This document shows positions 49,970 through 57,966 of a DNA stretch of 64,000 nucleotides, piece after piece. The position numbers and the translations under genes are program-made. The notes under the pieces are model-generated. The model ran no database searches. It was not told the DNA's origin and saw nothing but the letters and a program-made list of their open reading frames with translations. Origin of the DNA: Coriobacteriaceae bacterium (GTDB lineage Bacteria; Actinomycetota; Coriobacteriia; Coriobacteriales; Coriobacteriaceae); the NCBI GenBank assembly GCA_902835305.1, contig CADFMD010000005.1, forward strand, positions 62,001 to 126,000, written 5' to 3'. Every line of letters starts with the position of its first letter. Positions within the stretch are counted from its first letter, which is position 1.

Positions 49970-50917
49970 ATGGGTATGCATACGACAAAGGTTGCAGCGG
50001 GCGAGGGCAAGTTTGCGCTCGAGGCCCAGTTGACGGTGACGCCGCGCGGCATGGTGGTGTACGCCTGCTCGCCGGAGTTCGCGCACCTGGGCGCCACGGC
50101 GCAGGCCATTCCGCGCCCCGAGCCCGGCCGCACGGCGACGGTGAGCATCTTGGCTGTCCCGTGCCATCGAGACGAGATCCCGGCGCACGATATCGCGGCG
50201 GTGCTGGCCACGCGCTTTGGCGTGCCGGTCGTTGCAAGCACGGGTTTTCATGTTGAACAGGCGAGCGGTGACGACCTCCAGCGCGTGCTCGACACCACCA
50301 AGGAGCTCATCGCCGCGCTCGAGGAGGCCGCCGCGCGCATCCTGCGCGCCGGCTGGGATGAGGGCGGCGCGGGCGCCGAGGTCGTGGCGGTCGATGCCGC
50401 GACCGGCGAGACGCTCGGATCCGTTGACCGCATCGAGGCCCATACCGGCGAGGGCATCCTGCATCAGGCATTTCTGACGCTTTTGGTCGAGGGCCAGGGC
50501 GAGGACGCGCGCCTGCTGCTCTGCCGCCGCAGTCCGCTCAAACGACTGTGGGGCGGCGTGCTGGCCGATGCTTGCGCGGGGCATCCGCTGCCGGGCGAGG
50601 ACGTCGCCGCCGCCACGGCGCGCCGCATCAACGAAGAGCTCGGCATTACGCGCGAGCCCGACCAGCTCAAGCACCTCGGTCACGTGGTGTATCGCGAGGA
50701 CCACGGCGACGGCCGCTGCGAGTGCGAGTGGTGCGAGGTCTACCTTGCCCATGTTGAGCCGGGTGAGCTGCATATCAACCAAGAGGAGATCTCGGAGGTG
50801 CGTCGCGTGGCCCCGTCCGAGCTCAAAGGCTATCTGCAGGGCCACCCCGAGCAGCTGGCCCCCTGGCTCCGCGAGGCCCTCAGCGACCCATCCATCCGTA
50901 TGGCCCTCGCTATGTAA
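49970..50917 (+). CDS. fusion of LpdD-like prenyl-flavin chaperone domain and IPP isomerase-like Nudix domain
   Basis: A 315-residue protein. Residues 1 to about 125 (TVTPRGMVVYACSPEFAHLGATAQAIP, EIPAHDIAAVLATRFGVP) resemble LpdD, the small chaperone encoded with UbiD-type gallate decarboxylase. Residues about 135-300 are a type-1 isopentenyl-diphosphate isomerase-like Nudix domain: His158 and His165, AGHP with His205, the Nudix-like stretch ARRINEELGI, Tyr241 and the E-x-E pair Glu251/Glu253 occupy the metal and catalytic positions. The catalytic Cys equivalent appears shifted by one (Cys202, with Ala203 at the usual place). It may supply dimethylallyl units for UbiX and help deliver the cofactor. 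ATG at 49970 follows GGGAGA. Confidence 0.72.
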   Translation: MGMHTTKVAAGEGKFALEAQLTVTPRGMVVYACSPEFAHLGATAQAIPRPEPGRTATVSILAVPCHRDEIPAHDIAAVLATRFGVPVVASTGFHVEQASGDDLQRVLDTTKELIAALEEAAARILRAGWDEGGAGAEVVAVDAATGETLGSVDRIEAHTGEGILHQAFLTLLVEGQGEDARLLLCRRSPLKRLWGGVLADACAGHPLPGEDVAAATARRINEELGITREPDQLKHLGHVVYREDHGDGRCECEWCEVYLAHVEPGELHINQEEISEVRRVAPSELKGYLQGHPEQLAPWLREALSDPSIRMALAM

Positions 50918-50942
50918 CAAAGGTACAGCCCCTTTGTCACAT
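50912..50942. repeat. GTGACAAAGG-family palindrome overlapping stop codon
   Basis: ATGTAACAAAGG / CCTTTGTCACAT; the TAA stop of the fusion gene lies in the left arm. Confidence 0.7.
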
Positions 50943-50944
50943 CC

Positions 50945-51009
50945 AAACCGTCACAACATTCGATGAAAATCTCGAAATCGAGGAAAAGCGTTGAATGTTG
51001 TGACGGTTT
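50945..51009 (+). terminator. terminator of LpdD-Idi gene
   Basis: Perfect 17-bp stem AAACCGTCACAACATTC with its complement at 50993-51009, small hairpin CTCGA-AAT-CGAG in the loop, then TTTTTG. Confidence 0.8.
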
Positions 51010-51042
51010 TTGTCCAGGGGATCGCTTCTCATCCAAAAATCC

Positions 51043-51068
51043 CGCTTGACTGTATTGCCGCAACACAG
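51043..51068 (+). promoter_or_regulatory. MerR-type operator/promoter, site 2
   Basis: TTGACT (51046-51051) followed by CTGTATTGCCGCAACACAG; 22 of 26 positions match site 1 at 49902. Upstream of the carrier gene. Confidence 0.65.
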
Positions 51069-51076
51069 CGCAACGT

Positions 51077-51107
51077 AAGGGGTGTCCGATAACGGGCGCC
51101 CCTTTTT
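51077..51107 (+). terminator. attenuator-like hairpin before carrier gene
   Basis: AAGGGGTGTCC / GGGCGCCCCTT stem (two G-T pairs) and a T run, ending 53 nt before the start codon. Placed to stop transcription early unless overridden. Confidence 0.55.
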
Positions 51108-51160
51108 AAGTGGCAACGTGGCTGCGAATCCGGAGCGCCCCCAACAAGAAAGGTGGGGAG

Positions 51161-52618
51161 ATGGAAGCGGAAAAGAAGGCGTTTAAGATCACCAAGCGCG
51201 AAATTGGCTTTGTGCTGGGTATCGTTGTCTTTTTGCTGGTGAAGTTTCTTCCTTTGGCGGAGCTGAGCTCGACGGTCGAGCTCACGGTCGGCGCCCAGAC
51301 CTGTCTGGCGTTGACGCTCGCCACGGTGGTGTTCTGGGCGTGTGGCGTGGCACAGCCGGGCTTTGTGGGCCTGCTCTACTGCGCGCTGCTCGTTCTGTTC
51401 AAGGTGTGCGTGGACGACACGGGCGCCGCGAGCATCTCGGCGACGGTCGCCTCCACGTTTAGCTCGTGGACCAAAGCCACCATGTGGCTCGTCATCGGCG
51501 CCTACCTCATCGCCAGCGCGGTCAAGGAGTCGGGCCTGGGCGAGCGCATCGCCTATGCGTTTATGCTCAAGTTCGTGCGCGATGCCAAGTCGCTCATCAT
51601 CTCGATCTTCGCGCTCACCTTTGTGCTGTCGCTGCTGATCCCGCACCCGTTCCCCCGCGCCTTCCTCATCCTCGCCGTCGTCTCGGTCATCGCCGAGTCC
51701 GCCGGCTACGGTGACGACGACCGCGGCAAGCTCGGCTTCCTCGTGTTTGCCGCTGCCGCCCCGGGCTCTATGTTCTTCCTGACGGGCGACTCCACACTCA
51801 ACCCGCTCGTTGCGCAGTACAGTGCCGAGGCCGGCGGCATGAGCCCGTCCTTTGTCGACTGGTTCCTGTACATGAGCGTGCCCATGCTGGTCGCGCTGCT
51901 GTGCACCCTGTTCCTAGGCCTCTTCCTCTTTAAGCCCAGCAAGGAGCTCGTTTACGATCGCGAGCAGATCGTGGCCAAGCAGGCCGCGCTCGGCAAGCTC
52001 TCCGTCAAGGAGATTCGCACCATCGTGTGGCTTGTCATCGCCATCGCGCTGTGGCTTACCGTCTCGGGCGATTACATCGGCTGGGTGACACTTGCCATCG
52101 GTGTCGCGCTCGCCATGCCCATCATCGGCGAGGTTCTCACTCCTGCCAGCTGGAACGCTGTCGACATCAAGTCCCTCATGTTCCTGACGGCCGCCATGGC
52201 CGTGGGTTCCGTGGGCGGCGCCACCGGCATGAACGCCTGGATCGCCGACGTCGTACTCCCCAGCTCCGTGCCCGAGAACATCTTCCTGTTCGCCCTGCTT
52301 GTCGCCGCGCTCTCCATGGTCATCCACATGTTCATGGGCTCGGTCATGGCCGTGCTCGGCGTGTGCGTGCCGGCGTTCATCAGCTTCGCGGCCGGCTCCA
52401 GCGTGAGCCCGCTCGCCGTGGCGCTCATCGTCTTTACGTCCATCAACATCCACTACATCCTGCCGTTCCATAACCTGCCAATCCTTATCGGCGAGGGCAA
52501 GGACGCTGGCGGCTACACCTCCAAAGAGGCTATGCGCATGGGCATTCCCCTCACTGCGGTCGTCTTTATCGTCGTGCTGGTCGAGGCCGCCTGGTTCCAC
52601 CTCTTTGGCCTGATGTAA
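51161..52618 (+). CDS. DASS/SLC13-family anion:sodium symporter
   Basis: A 485-residue membrane carrier with about twelve segments, of the divalent-anion:Na+ symporter (SLC13/CitT) type. Family-like segments are STFSSWTKATMWLVIGAYLIASAVKESGLGERIAY, PHPFPRAFLILAV, PGSMFFLTGDSTLNPL and, in the second half, SLMFLTAAMAVGSVGGATGMNAWI. Known members carry citrate, succinate or related acids. Next to a decarboxylase of the LpdC type, an aromatic carboxylate is a reasonable guess. ATG at 51161 follows AAAGGTGGGGAG. The leader holds a MerR-type site and an attenuator. Confidence 0.87.
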   Translation: MEAEKKAFKITKREIGFVLGIVVFLLVKFLPLAELSSTVELTVGAQTCLALTLATVVFWACGVAQPGFVGLLYCALLVLFKVCVDDTGAASISATVASTFSSWTKATMWLVIGAYLIASAVKESGLGERIAYAFMLKFVRDAKSLIISIFALTFVLSLLIPHPFPRAFLILAVVSVIAESAGYGDDDRGKLGFLVFAAAAPGSMFFLTGDSTLNPLVAQYSAEAGGMSPSFVDWFLYMSVPMLVALLCTLFLGLFLFKPSKELVYDREQIVAKQAALGKLSVKEIRTIVWLVIAIALWLTVSGDYIGWVTLAIGVALAMPIIGEVLTPASWNAVDIKSLMFLTAAMAVGSVGGATGMNAWIADVVLPSSVPENIFLFALLVAALSMVIHMFMGSVMAVLGVCVPAFISFAAGSSVSPLAVALIVFTSINIHYILPFHNLPILIGEGKDAGGYTSKEAMRMGIPLTAVVFIVVLVEAAWFHLFGLM

Positions 52619-52713
52619 ACGGTTGAGCGCTTGGGCTGTAAGCAGCCGAGTGCTTGAACTGCGAGTGCCCGAGCGCCCCATCTATGAGCGCTGCGGCCCC
52701 ATTACGTTACCAA

Positions 52714-52739
52714 GCCCGGCGGCATCCTCGCCGCCGGGC
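52714..52739 (+). repeat. hairpin in ubiD leader
   Basis: Perfect 9-bp stem GCCCGGCGG / CCGCCGGGC, 12 nt before the ribosome site AAAGGAG of the decarboxylase gene. Confidence 0.6.
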
Positions 52740-52761
52740 ACTCTCCCGAAAGGAGCACGCC

Positions 52762-54252
52762 ATGTCCACTACCGATGCTTCCCAGATCCACGACCTGCGT
52801 TCTGCGCTCGACTTTTTGCGTGAGATGCCGGGCCAGCTGCTCGAGACCGACACCCAGGTCGATCCCGATGCCGAGGTCTCGGGCGTCTACCGTCACGTCG
52901 GTGCCGGCGGCACCGTTATGCGCCCGACCAAAGAGGGTCCGGCGATGGTCTTCAACAACGTCAAGGGCTTTGACGATGCCAAGGTCTGCATCGGCATGCT
53001 TGCCAGCCGCAAGCGCGTTGCCGCCCTGCTCGACCTGGACGAGGAGCACCTGGGCCTCGAGATCGGCAAGCGCTTCGAGAACCTGATCGCGCCCGAGCAG
53101 ATCGCCGAGGGTGCGCACGTCGACTGCCAGGAGGTCGTGTACAAGGCGACCGACGAGGGCTTTGACCTGCGCAAGATCGTTCCCGCCCCCACCAACACGC
53201 CCGTCGACGGCGGCCCCTACATCACCATGGGTCTCGCCTATGGTACGAGCCCCGACGGCTCCCAGTCCGACGTGACCATCCACCGCTTCTCCTGCGTCGA
53301 CAAGGACAAGCTCGCCATGTGGATTACCCCGGGCAGCCGTCACCTGGGCGCGTTCTTTGACGAGTACTGCCAGCGTGGCGAGGACATGCCCATCTCCATC
53401 TCCATCGGCCTGGACCCCGCCGTGTACATGTGCTGCGGCTTCGAGGCTCCTACCACGCCGCTCGGCTTCAACGAGCTGCAGATCGCCGGCGCCCTGCGTG
53501 GCCACGCCGTCGAGCTTGCCGACTGCGTCACCGTTCCGCAGAAGTGCATCGCCAATGCCGAGTACGTGCTCGAGGGCTACCTCATGCACGACGAGACCAT
53601 CAACGAGGACGTCAACGGCCACGGCTACGCCATGCCCGAGTTCCCCGGCTACACCGGCGGCGCCAAGGTCTGCCCGGTGATCAAGGTCACCGCCGTCACC
53701 ACGCGCGTCAATCCCATCATGGAGAGCTGCATCGGCCCTTCGCACGAGCACGTTTCCATGGCCGGCATCCCCACCGAGGCCTCCATCTACAAGATGGTCG
53801 AAACCGCCATCCCGGGCCGCCTGCTCAACGTCCACGCTGCCCCCTGCGGCGGCGGCAAGTTCGTTGCCATCATGCAGTTTAAGAAGTCGAGCAAAAATGA
53901 CGAGGGCCGTCAGCGCAACGCCGCCATGCTCGCCTTCTCGGCATTCTCCGAGCTCAAGCACGTCATCCTTGTTGACGAGGATGTCGATATCTTCGATATG
54001 AGCGACGTGATGTGGGCCATGACCACGCGCTTCCAGGCCGACGTGGACCTCATCACCATCCCCGGTTGCCACTGCCACGTGCTCGACCCGTCCAACGACC
54101 CCGCGTTCGACCCCACGATCCGCGAGCACGGCATCGCCTGCAAGGCCATCTTCGACTGCACGGTCCCGTTCGACCTCAAGAAGAACTTCATTCGCTCGCA
54201 GTTCATGGAGATCGACATGGACAAGTGGGCTAGGGAGATTGCGGCGTTTTAA
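52762..54252 (+). CDS. UbiD family decarboxylase, LpdC (gallate decarboxylase)-like
   Basis: A 496-residue prenyl-FMN-dependent decarboxylase. Segments GVYRHVGAGGTVMRPTKEGPAMVFNNVKG, YKATDEGFDLRKIVPAPTNTP, YITMGLAYG, SDVTIHRF, PEFPGYTGGAK and ILVDEDVDIFDMSDVMWAM closely follow the LpdC/UbiD pattern as known from lactobacilli; LpdC decarboxylates gallate and protocatechuate. Substrate here is inferred, not shown. ATG at 52762 has AAAGGAG upstream. The stop lies in the loop of a repeat hairpin. UbiX and a chaperone-like fusion nearby supply the cofactor. Confidence 0.9.
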   Translation: MSTTDASQIHDLRSALDFLREMPGQLLETDTQVDPDAEVSGVYRHVGAGGTVMRPTKEGPAMVFNNVKGFDDAKVCIGMLASRKRVAALLDLDEEHLGLEIGKRFENLIAPEQIAEGAHVDCQEVVYKATDEGFDLRKIVPAPTNTPVDGGPYITMGLAYGTSPDGSQSDVTIHRFSCVDKDKLAMWITPGSRHLGAFFDEYCQRGEDMPISISIGLDPAVYMCCGFEAPTTPLGFNELQIAGALRGHAVELADCVTVPQKCIANAEYVLEGYLMHDETINEDVNGHGYAMPEFPGYTGGAKVCPVIKVTAVTTRVNPIMESCIGPSHEHVSMAGIPTEASIYKMVETAIPGRLLNVHAAPCGGGKFVAIMQFKKSSKNDEGRQRNAAMLAFSAFSELKHVILVDEDVDIFDMSDVMWAMTTRFQADVDLITIPGCHCHVLDPSNDPAFDPTIREHGIACKAIFDCTVPFDLKKNFIRSQFMEIDMDKWAREIAAF

Positions 54253-54279
54253 CAAACGCCGCACCGGTCGACGCTGCGC
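54241..54279. repeat. CCGGTCGACGCTGC element hairpin overlapping ubiD stop
   Basis: GCGGCGTTT-TAAC-AAACGCCGC followed by ACCGGTCGACGCTGCGCC. The TAA stop of ubiD lies in the TAAC loop. Same hairpin plus tag as at 40512, 57967 and 58015. Confidence 0.75.
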
Positions 54280-54361
54280 CCGCGCCTGGCGGACATTGCC
54301 CGACCTATAGCCGCCATTTTGTTGTTGCTGGTAAGCCCTACCAAGTAGTCAAGGAGTTGTC

Positions 54362-54940
54362 ATGCCTGAGTCTTCTGTTCGTCCCCGTCGCATTGTCGTT
54401 GGCGTGTCTGGCGCCAGCGGTGCCGCGCTGGGTCTTGAGTGCCTCAAATGCCTGCGCCAGGCAGGTGCCGAGTCGGCGCTTGTCGTCACGCGTGGGGGAG
54501 AGATCACCATCGAGCAGGAGCTCGGCATGACGCTCGACGAGTTTGCCGCGCATGCCGATGTGGTCTACGACAACAAGAACATCGGCGCCGCCATCGCAAG
54601 CGGTACCTATCCGGTCGATGGCATGATCGTGGCCCCGTGCTCCATGAAGACGCTCGCCGGCATCGCAAGCGGCTACAGCGAAAACCTGCTGCTGCGTGCG
54701 GCCGACGTGCAGATGAAAGAGCAGCGCCGCCTGGTGCTCATGGTGCGCGAGACGCCCTTCAGCGCCATTCACGTCGACAACATGGCGCGTCTGGCGCGCG
54801 TACCGGGCGTCATGCTCATGCCGCCCATGCTCACGTTTTACAACGGCCCCGCCACGCTCGACGACGCGGTGCATCACATCGCCGCCAAGGCGCTCGAGGC
54901 CGTCGGCGTGTCATGCGCAAACTATAAGCGCTGGTCATAG
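54362..54940 (+). CDS. ubiX: UbiX-type flavin prenyltransferase
   Basis: A 192-residue enzyme of the UbiX/PAD1 family. The FMN site is VVGVSGASGAALGLE, and APCSMKTLAGIASGYSENLLLRAADV with RRLVLMVRETP is the family signature; the latter holds the Arg/Glu region that handles dimethylallyl phosphate. It attaches a dimethylallyl group to FMN to make the prenyl-FMN that UbiD enzymes need. CAAGGAG precedes the ATG. Placed next to ubiD, it corresponds to LpdB of the gallate system. Confidence 0.93.
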   Translation: MPESSVRPRRIVVGVSGASGAALGLECLKCLRQAGAESALVVTRGGEITIEQELGMTLDEFAAHADVVYDNKNIGAAIASGTYPVDGMIVAPCSMKTLAGIASGYSENLLLRAADVQMKEQRRLVLMVRETPFSAIHVDNMARLARVPGVMLMPPMLTFYNGPATLDDAVHHIAAKALEAVGVSCANYKRWS

Positions 54941-54971
54941 GCGTCTTTAGGGTAGGATACGAATAGTGTTT

Positions 54972-55001
54972 AAGCCCGCTGCCCCTGTGGGCGGCGGGCT
55001 T
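54972..55001 (+). terminator. terminator-like hairpin between ubiX and merR
   Basis: AAGCCCGC-T-GCCC / GGGC-G-GCGGGCTT stem with CTGT loop and a short T end. Confidence 0.5.
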
Positions 55002-55020
55002 TGGTGTGTCGGGAGGATCT

Positions 55021-55890
55021 ATGCAGACGGGCATGTATGCGATCAGCGAGATGGCGAGCTTGTTTAACGTTTCGCGCCAAACGCTCATCTACTACGACAA
55101 GATCGGCCTGTTTAAGCCCGCCGTGGTTAACGAAAAAGGCTACCGTTTCTATTCGCCCACGCAGATCCCGCTCATGCGTCTGATCTGCATGCTGCGCGAC
55201 CTAGGGCTCGAACTCGACGAGATTGACCGCCTGACCTCGACGTTCGACATTGGCGAGATGACCGATCACCTGCGCTCGCGGGTGCAGGCGCTCGACAAGC
55301 AGATTGCCGGGCTCAAGGCTGAGCGCGCGAGTGTGCAGGAGCGCCTGAGCTTTTACGACGAGGCAGTCTACTGGCGCGAGCGCGAGGGCAAACCGGAACT
55401 CAAGCAATTCGAGCGCCGCTACGTGGTCTTTGAGGAGTTTCCGGGCGATATTGAGCGTGGCCGCTCAATGCTTCACCCCACGCTCATGCGGGCCATCCTG
55501 CGCATGCGTACGTTGACGGGCACGCGCCCCATGCGCGGCTGGGGTGCCATGCTGCGTCGCGAGGCGCTGCATTCCGACGACCCTATTGCCGGCGCCGGCT
55601 CCTTTGCCGTGCTGCCGCGCGGTGCCGAGGAGCTGCTGCCGAGCGACGCTGCCGAGCTGGCAGAGATCGGCATCGAAGTGCTGCCCGAGGGCACATACCT
55701 GTGCATGAGCCGCTGGGGCATGCCGTACGAGCCCGAAGGCATCCGCGCCATTGTGGCCTGCATGGACGAGCACGCGCTCCAGCCCGTTGGCAACGCCTTC
55801 GACTTTTGCTACCTCGATACCACGAGCTATGACGAGTCCCACCAAGAGGACTTCTGCTGCATCCAAATCCCCGTCGCCCTCCAGATGTGA
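55021..55890 (+). CDS. MerR-family transcriptional regulator with GyrI-like effector domain
   Basis: A 289-residue regulator. The N-terminal MerR helix-turn-helix (YAISEMASLFNVSRQTLIYYDKIGLFKPAVVNEKGYRFYSPTQ) is followed by a coiled coil (about 85-125) and a C-terminal domain of the size of a GyrI/BmrR-type effector domain. It probably senses the aromatic substrate. Dyads resembling MerR sites occur before the LpdD-Idi and carrier genes. ATG at 55021 follows GGGAGGA. A palindrome overlaps its stop codon. Confidence 0.88.
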   Translation: MQTGMYAISEMASLFNVSRQTLIYYDKIGLFKPAVVNEKGYRFYSPTQIPLMRLICMLRDLGLELDEIDRLTSTFDIGEMTDHLRSRVQALDKQIAGLKAERASVQERLSFYDEAVYWREREGKPELKQFERRYVVFEEFPGDIERGRSMLHPTLMRAILRMRTLTGTRPMRGWGAMLRREALHSDDPIAGAGSFAVLPRGAEELLPSDAAELAEIGIEVLPEGTYLCMSRWGMPYEPEGIRAIVACMDEHALQPVGNAFDFCYLDTTSYDESHQEDFCCIQIPVALQM

Positions 55891-55916
55891 CAAAGGGACA
55901 GTCCCTTTGTCACATC
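55884..55916. repeat. GTGACAAAGG-family palindrome overlapping merR stop
   Basis: GATGTGACAAAGGGAC paired with GTCCCTTTGTCACATC. The TGA stop of merR lies in the left arm. Confidence 0.85.
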
Positions 55917-55964
55917 CGAATAGCATCGCAAGCTTGTTTTGAAGCGGAGGAGGGTCGCTCATTT

Positions 55965-55997
55965 CTTATAAACTTGCAAAATCTGCAAGTTTATAAG
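55965..55997. repeat. perfect 14-bp AT-rich inverted repeat
   Basis: CTTATAAACTTGCA-AAATC-TGCAAGTTTATAAG. It stands between two GTGACAAAGG palindromes and could be an operator or a repeat core. Confidence 0.6.
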
Positions 55998-56013
55998 TTT
56001 TCACGTCTGGCCG

Positions 56014-56042
56014 TGTGACAAAGGGATAGTCCCTTTGTCACA
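56014..56042. repeat. GTGACAAAGG-family palindrome
   Basis: TGTGACAAAGGG / CCCTTTGTCACA, centre ATAGT, about 80 nt before the next gene. Confidence 0.8.
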
Positions 56043-56119
56043 TTCCATGCGAGCCGCCGTGCCATCTGGGGGTATAAGGCTGGCAAGTGTTAATTTGCGA
56101 GGCTTAAGGGGCGCCCCGT

Positions 56120-56989
56120 ATGGATATCGATAACTTTGAATGGTGGTATAGCGAGGGCGAGGCTCCGGACGAGGAGTGGGACGAGCCCGCGCCGCGTGAC
56201 GTGTCGAGCGACGAGGACGAGACCGGCAACGATACCGCTGTCGAGCCTGAAGCCGCCTCCGATGCCGCCGAGCCCCTGACCTTTGAGCAGGCTTGGGCCC
56301 AAGCCGAGGCCGATGAGGCTAAGGCCGATGCCACGGCCACACTCGGTGAGCCGGCGGACATGTCCATCTCGCCGGCCAAGACCCCGCAGCCGCGCCATAA
56401 CATCGACCCCGGCAGCACGGCATCCTTCAGCATACTCGACGTGCCCGCGCAGGGTGCCCAGGCGCCCGCCCCCACGCATCGCCCCAACCTGGCTCGCGAG
56501 GAAGACGCGGCCCGCCGCTCACCACTCGGCCCCATCCTCATCGCCTTCATGGCCGGCGTCATCGCTTGCTCGGCAATTGGAAACGTCTGGAGCCATGTTG
56601 AACAACAGCGCAAAGACGCCGCCAAGGTCGAGATGTCCGTCGAGCAATCGCTCAGCCGCACGCGCTCGGTGCATGTGTCGGTCGAGGTTAAGGACGGCGC
56701 GACGTGGGATACCGCGCGCGGCGATAGCCAAATGCTCGTCCATATCGTGGGCCGCACGCTCAGGGGACAAGCAATCGACGAGTATCAATACGTCAATTCC
56801 GAAGGTGACGGTATCGAGCTCAAGCCCGGCGACTACGAGCTCACGGTTGATGAGCCGCCCGTCGCCACCGACGGCACGCGTTACCGCGCCTCAAAGCGCA
56901 TGGTTCCGGTGAGTTTTAATTCACGGGCGCCCGATACGGTCGATAGCACGCCGCAGGGCGGGTTTGACCTTTACGCTATTGCTCAATAA
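56120..56989 (+). CDS. acidic single-pass membrane protein of unknown function
   Basis: A 289-residue protein not recognised as a known family. Residues 1 to about 130 are acidic and low in complexity (many Asp, Glu, Ala and Pro), one membrane segment (PLGPILIAFMAGVIACSAIG, about residues 135-155) follows, and about 130 residues then form a probable extracytoplasmic beta domain (VHVSVEVKDGATWD, GDYELTVDEPPVATDGTRY). Topology with the N-terminus inside is likely. AAGGGG lies about 10 nt before the ATG. It stands alone between repeats and the epimerase gene. Confidence 0.7.
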   Translation: MDIDNFEWWYSEGEAPDEEWDEPAPRDVSSDEDETGNDTAVEPEAASDAAEPLTFEQAWAQAEADEAKADATATLGEPADMSISPAKTPQPRHNIDPGSTASFSILDVPAQGAQAPAPTHRPNLAREEDAARRSPLGPILIAFMAGVIACSAIGNVWSHVEQQRKDAAKVEMSVEQSLSRTRSVHVSVEVKDGATWDTARGDSQMLVHIVGRTLRGQAIDEYQYVNSEGDGIELKPGDYELTVDEPPVATDGTRYRASKRMVPVSFNSRAPDTVDSTPQGGFDLYAIAQ

Positions 56990-57068
56990 CTGCGCCTGAC
57001 GCTCAACCCCGCCGCCAAGAGTGGGACAATAGCCCTCGATACTGTTGTTTATTTTTGGAGGAAGTAGC

Positions 57069-57962
57069 ATGTCCACCGTCACTACCATCAAGCGCGGCGG
57101 CCTCACCGCGGCCATTGATTCCATGGGTGCCCAGCTCACGAGCCTTGCCCTCAACGGCAACGAGTATCTGTGGCAGGGCGACCCGGCCTTTTGGGGCAAG
57201 CACGCGCCCATTCTGTTCCCCATCGTGGGCTCGCTGCGCAACAACACTGCGACGTCTGCGGCTGGCACCTGCGAGATGCCGCGCCACGGCCTCGCGCGCA
57301 TCGTCGAGCACAAGCTGGTCGAGGTCTCCGAGGACGGCTCGTCCGTCACCTACGAGATCACCGACACGCCCGAGTCGCTCAAGGCTTTCCCCTTCCACTT
57401 TAAGCTCAACATGACCTATGCCCTAATCGGCGACGCCACGCTTACCCAGACCTTTGCCGTCACCAACACCGGCGACGTGGACCTGCCGTTCTCGGTGGGC
57501 GGCCACCCTGCATTTAACGTGCCCGCCCCCGGTGCCGAGGACGAGACGTTCGAGGATTACGAGCTGGCATTTACCGAGGCTTGGACCAACGAGGCCCCCA
57601 TCATCACGCCCGATGGCCTCATGACGTTCGAAGGCAGCTACAGGGCGCCCGATAACTCGGACGTGCTGCCCATCACGCACCGCAGCTTCGATAACGACGC
57701 CATCATGTTCACCGATACCCCGGGCTCCACGCTCACGCTGCGCGGTCGCAAGTCGGGCCACGGCGTCAAGATCGACTTTGAGGGCTTTAAGTACATCGGC
57801 GTGTGGTCTGCCGCCAACGACGCTCCGTTTGTGGCGCTCGAGCCCTGGACCGGCCACACCACCATGGACACCGAGGACGATGTCTTTGAGCACAAGGTCA
57901 ACACCATTACGCTGGCGCCGGGCGAGACGGATGTTCGCAGCTTTAGCGTCACCCTGCTCTAG
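57069..57962 (+). CDS. aldose 1-epimerase family protein
   Basis: A 297-residue protein of the galactose mutarotase fold, LacX/YeaD-like branch. ILFPIVGSLRNN, the active-site region MPRHGLAR, VGGHPAFNVP (His) and FVALEPWTGH (Glu) are conserved. It would interconvert alpha and beta anomers of a hexose or hexose phosphate. GGAGGAAG precedes the ATG at 57069. No sugar operon surrounds it. Two copies of a repeat hairpin follow its stop. Confidence 0.88.
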   Translation: MSTVTTIKRGGLTAAIDSMGAQLTSLALNGNEYLWQGDPAFWGKHAPILFPIVGSLRNNTATSAAGTCEMPRHGLARIVEHKLVEVSEDGSSVTYEITDTPESLKAFPFHFKLNMTYALIGDATLTQTFAVTNTGDVDLPFSVGGHPAFNVPAPGAEDETFEDYELAFTEAWTNEAPIITPDGLMTFEGSYRAPDNSDVLPITHRSFDNDAIMFTDTPGSTLTLRGRKSGHGVKIDFEGFKYIGVWSAANDAPFVALEPWTGHTTMDTEDDVFEHKVNTITLAPGETDVRSFSVTLL

Positions 57963-57966
57963 GGGT

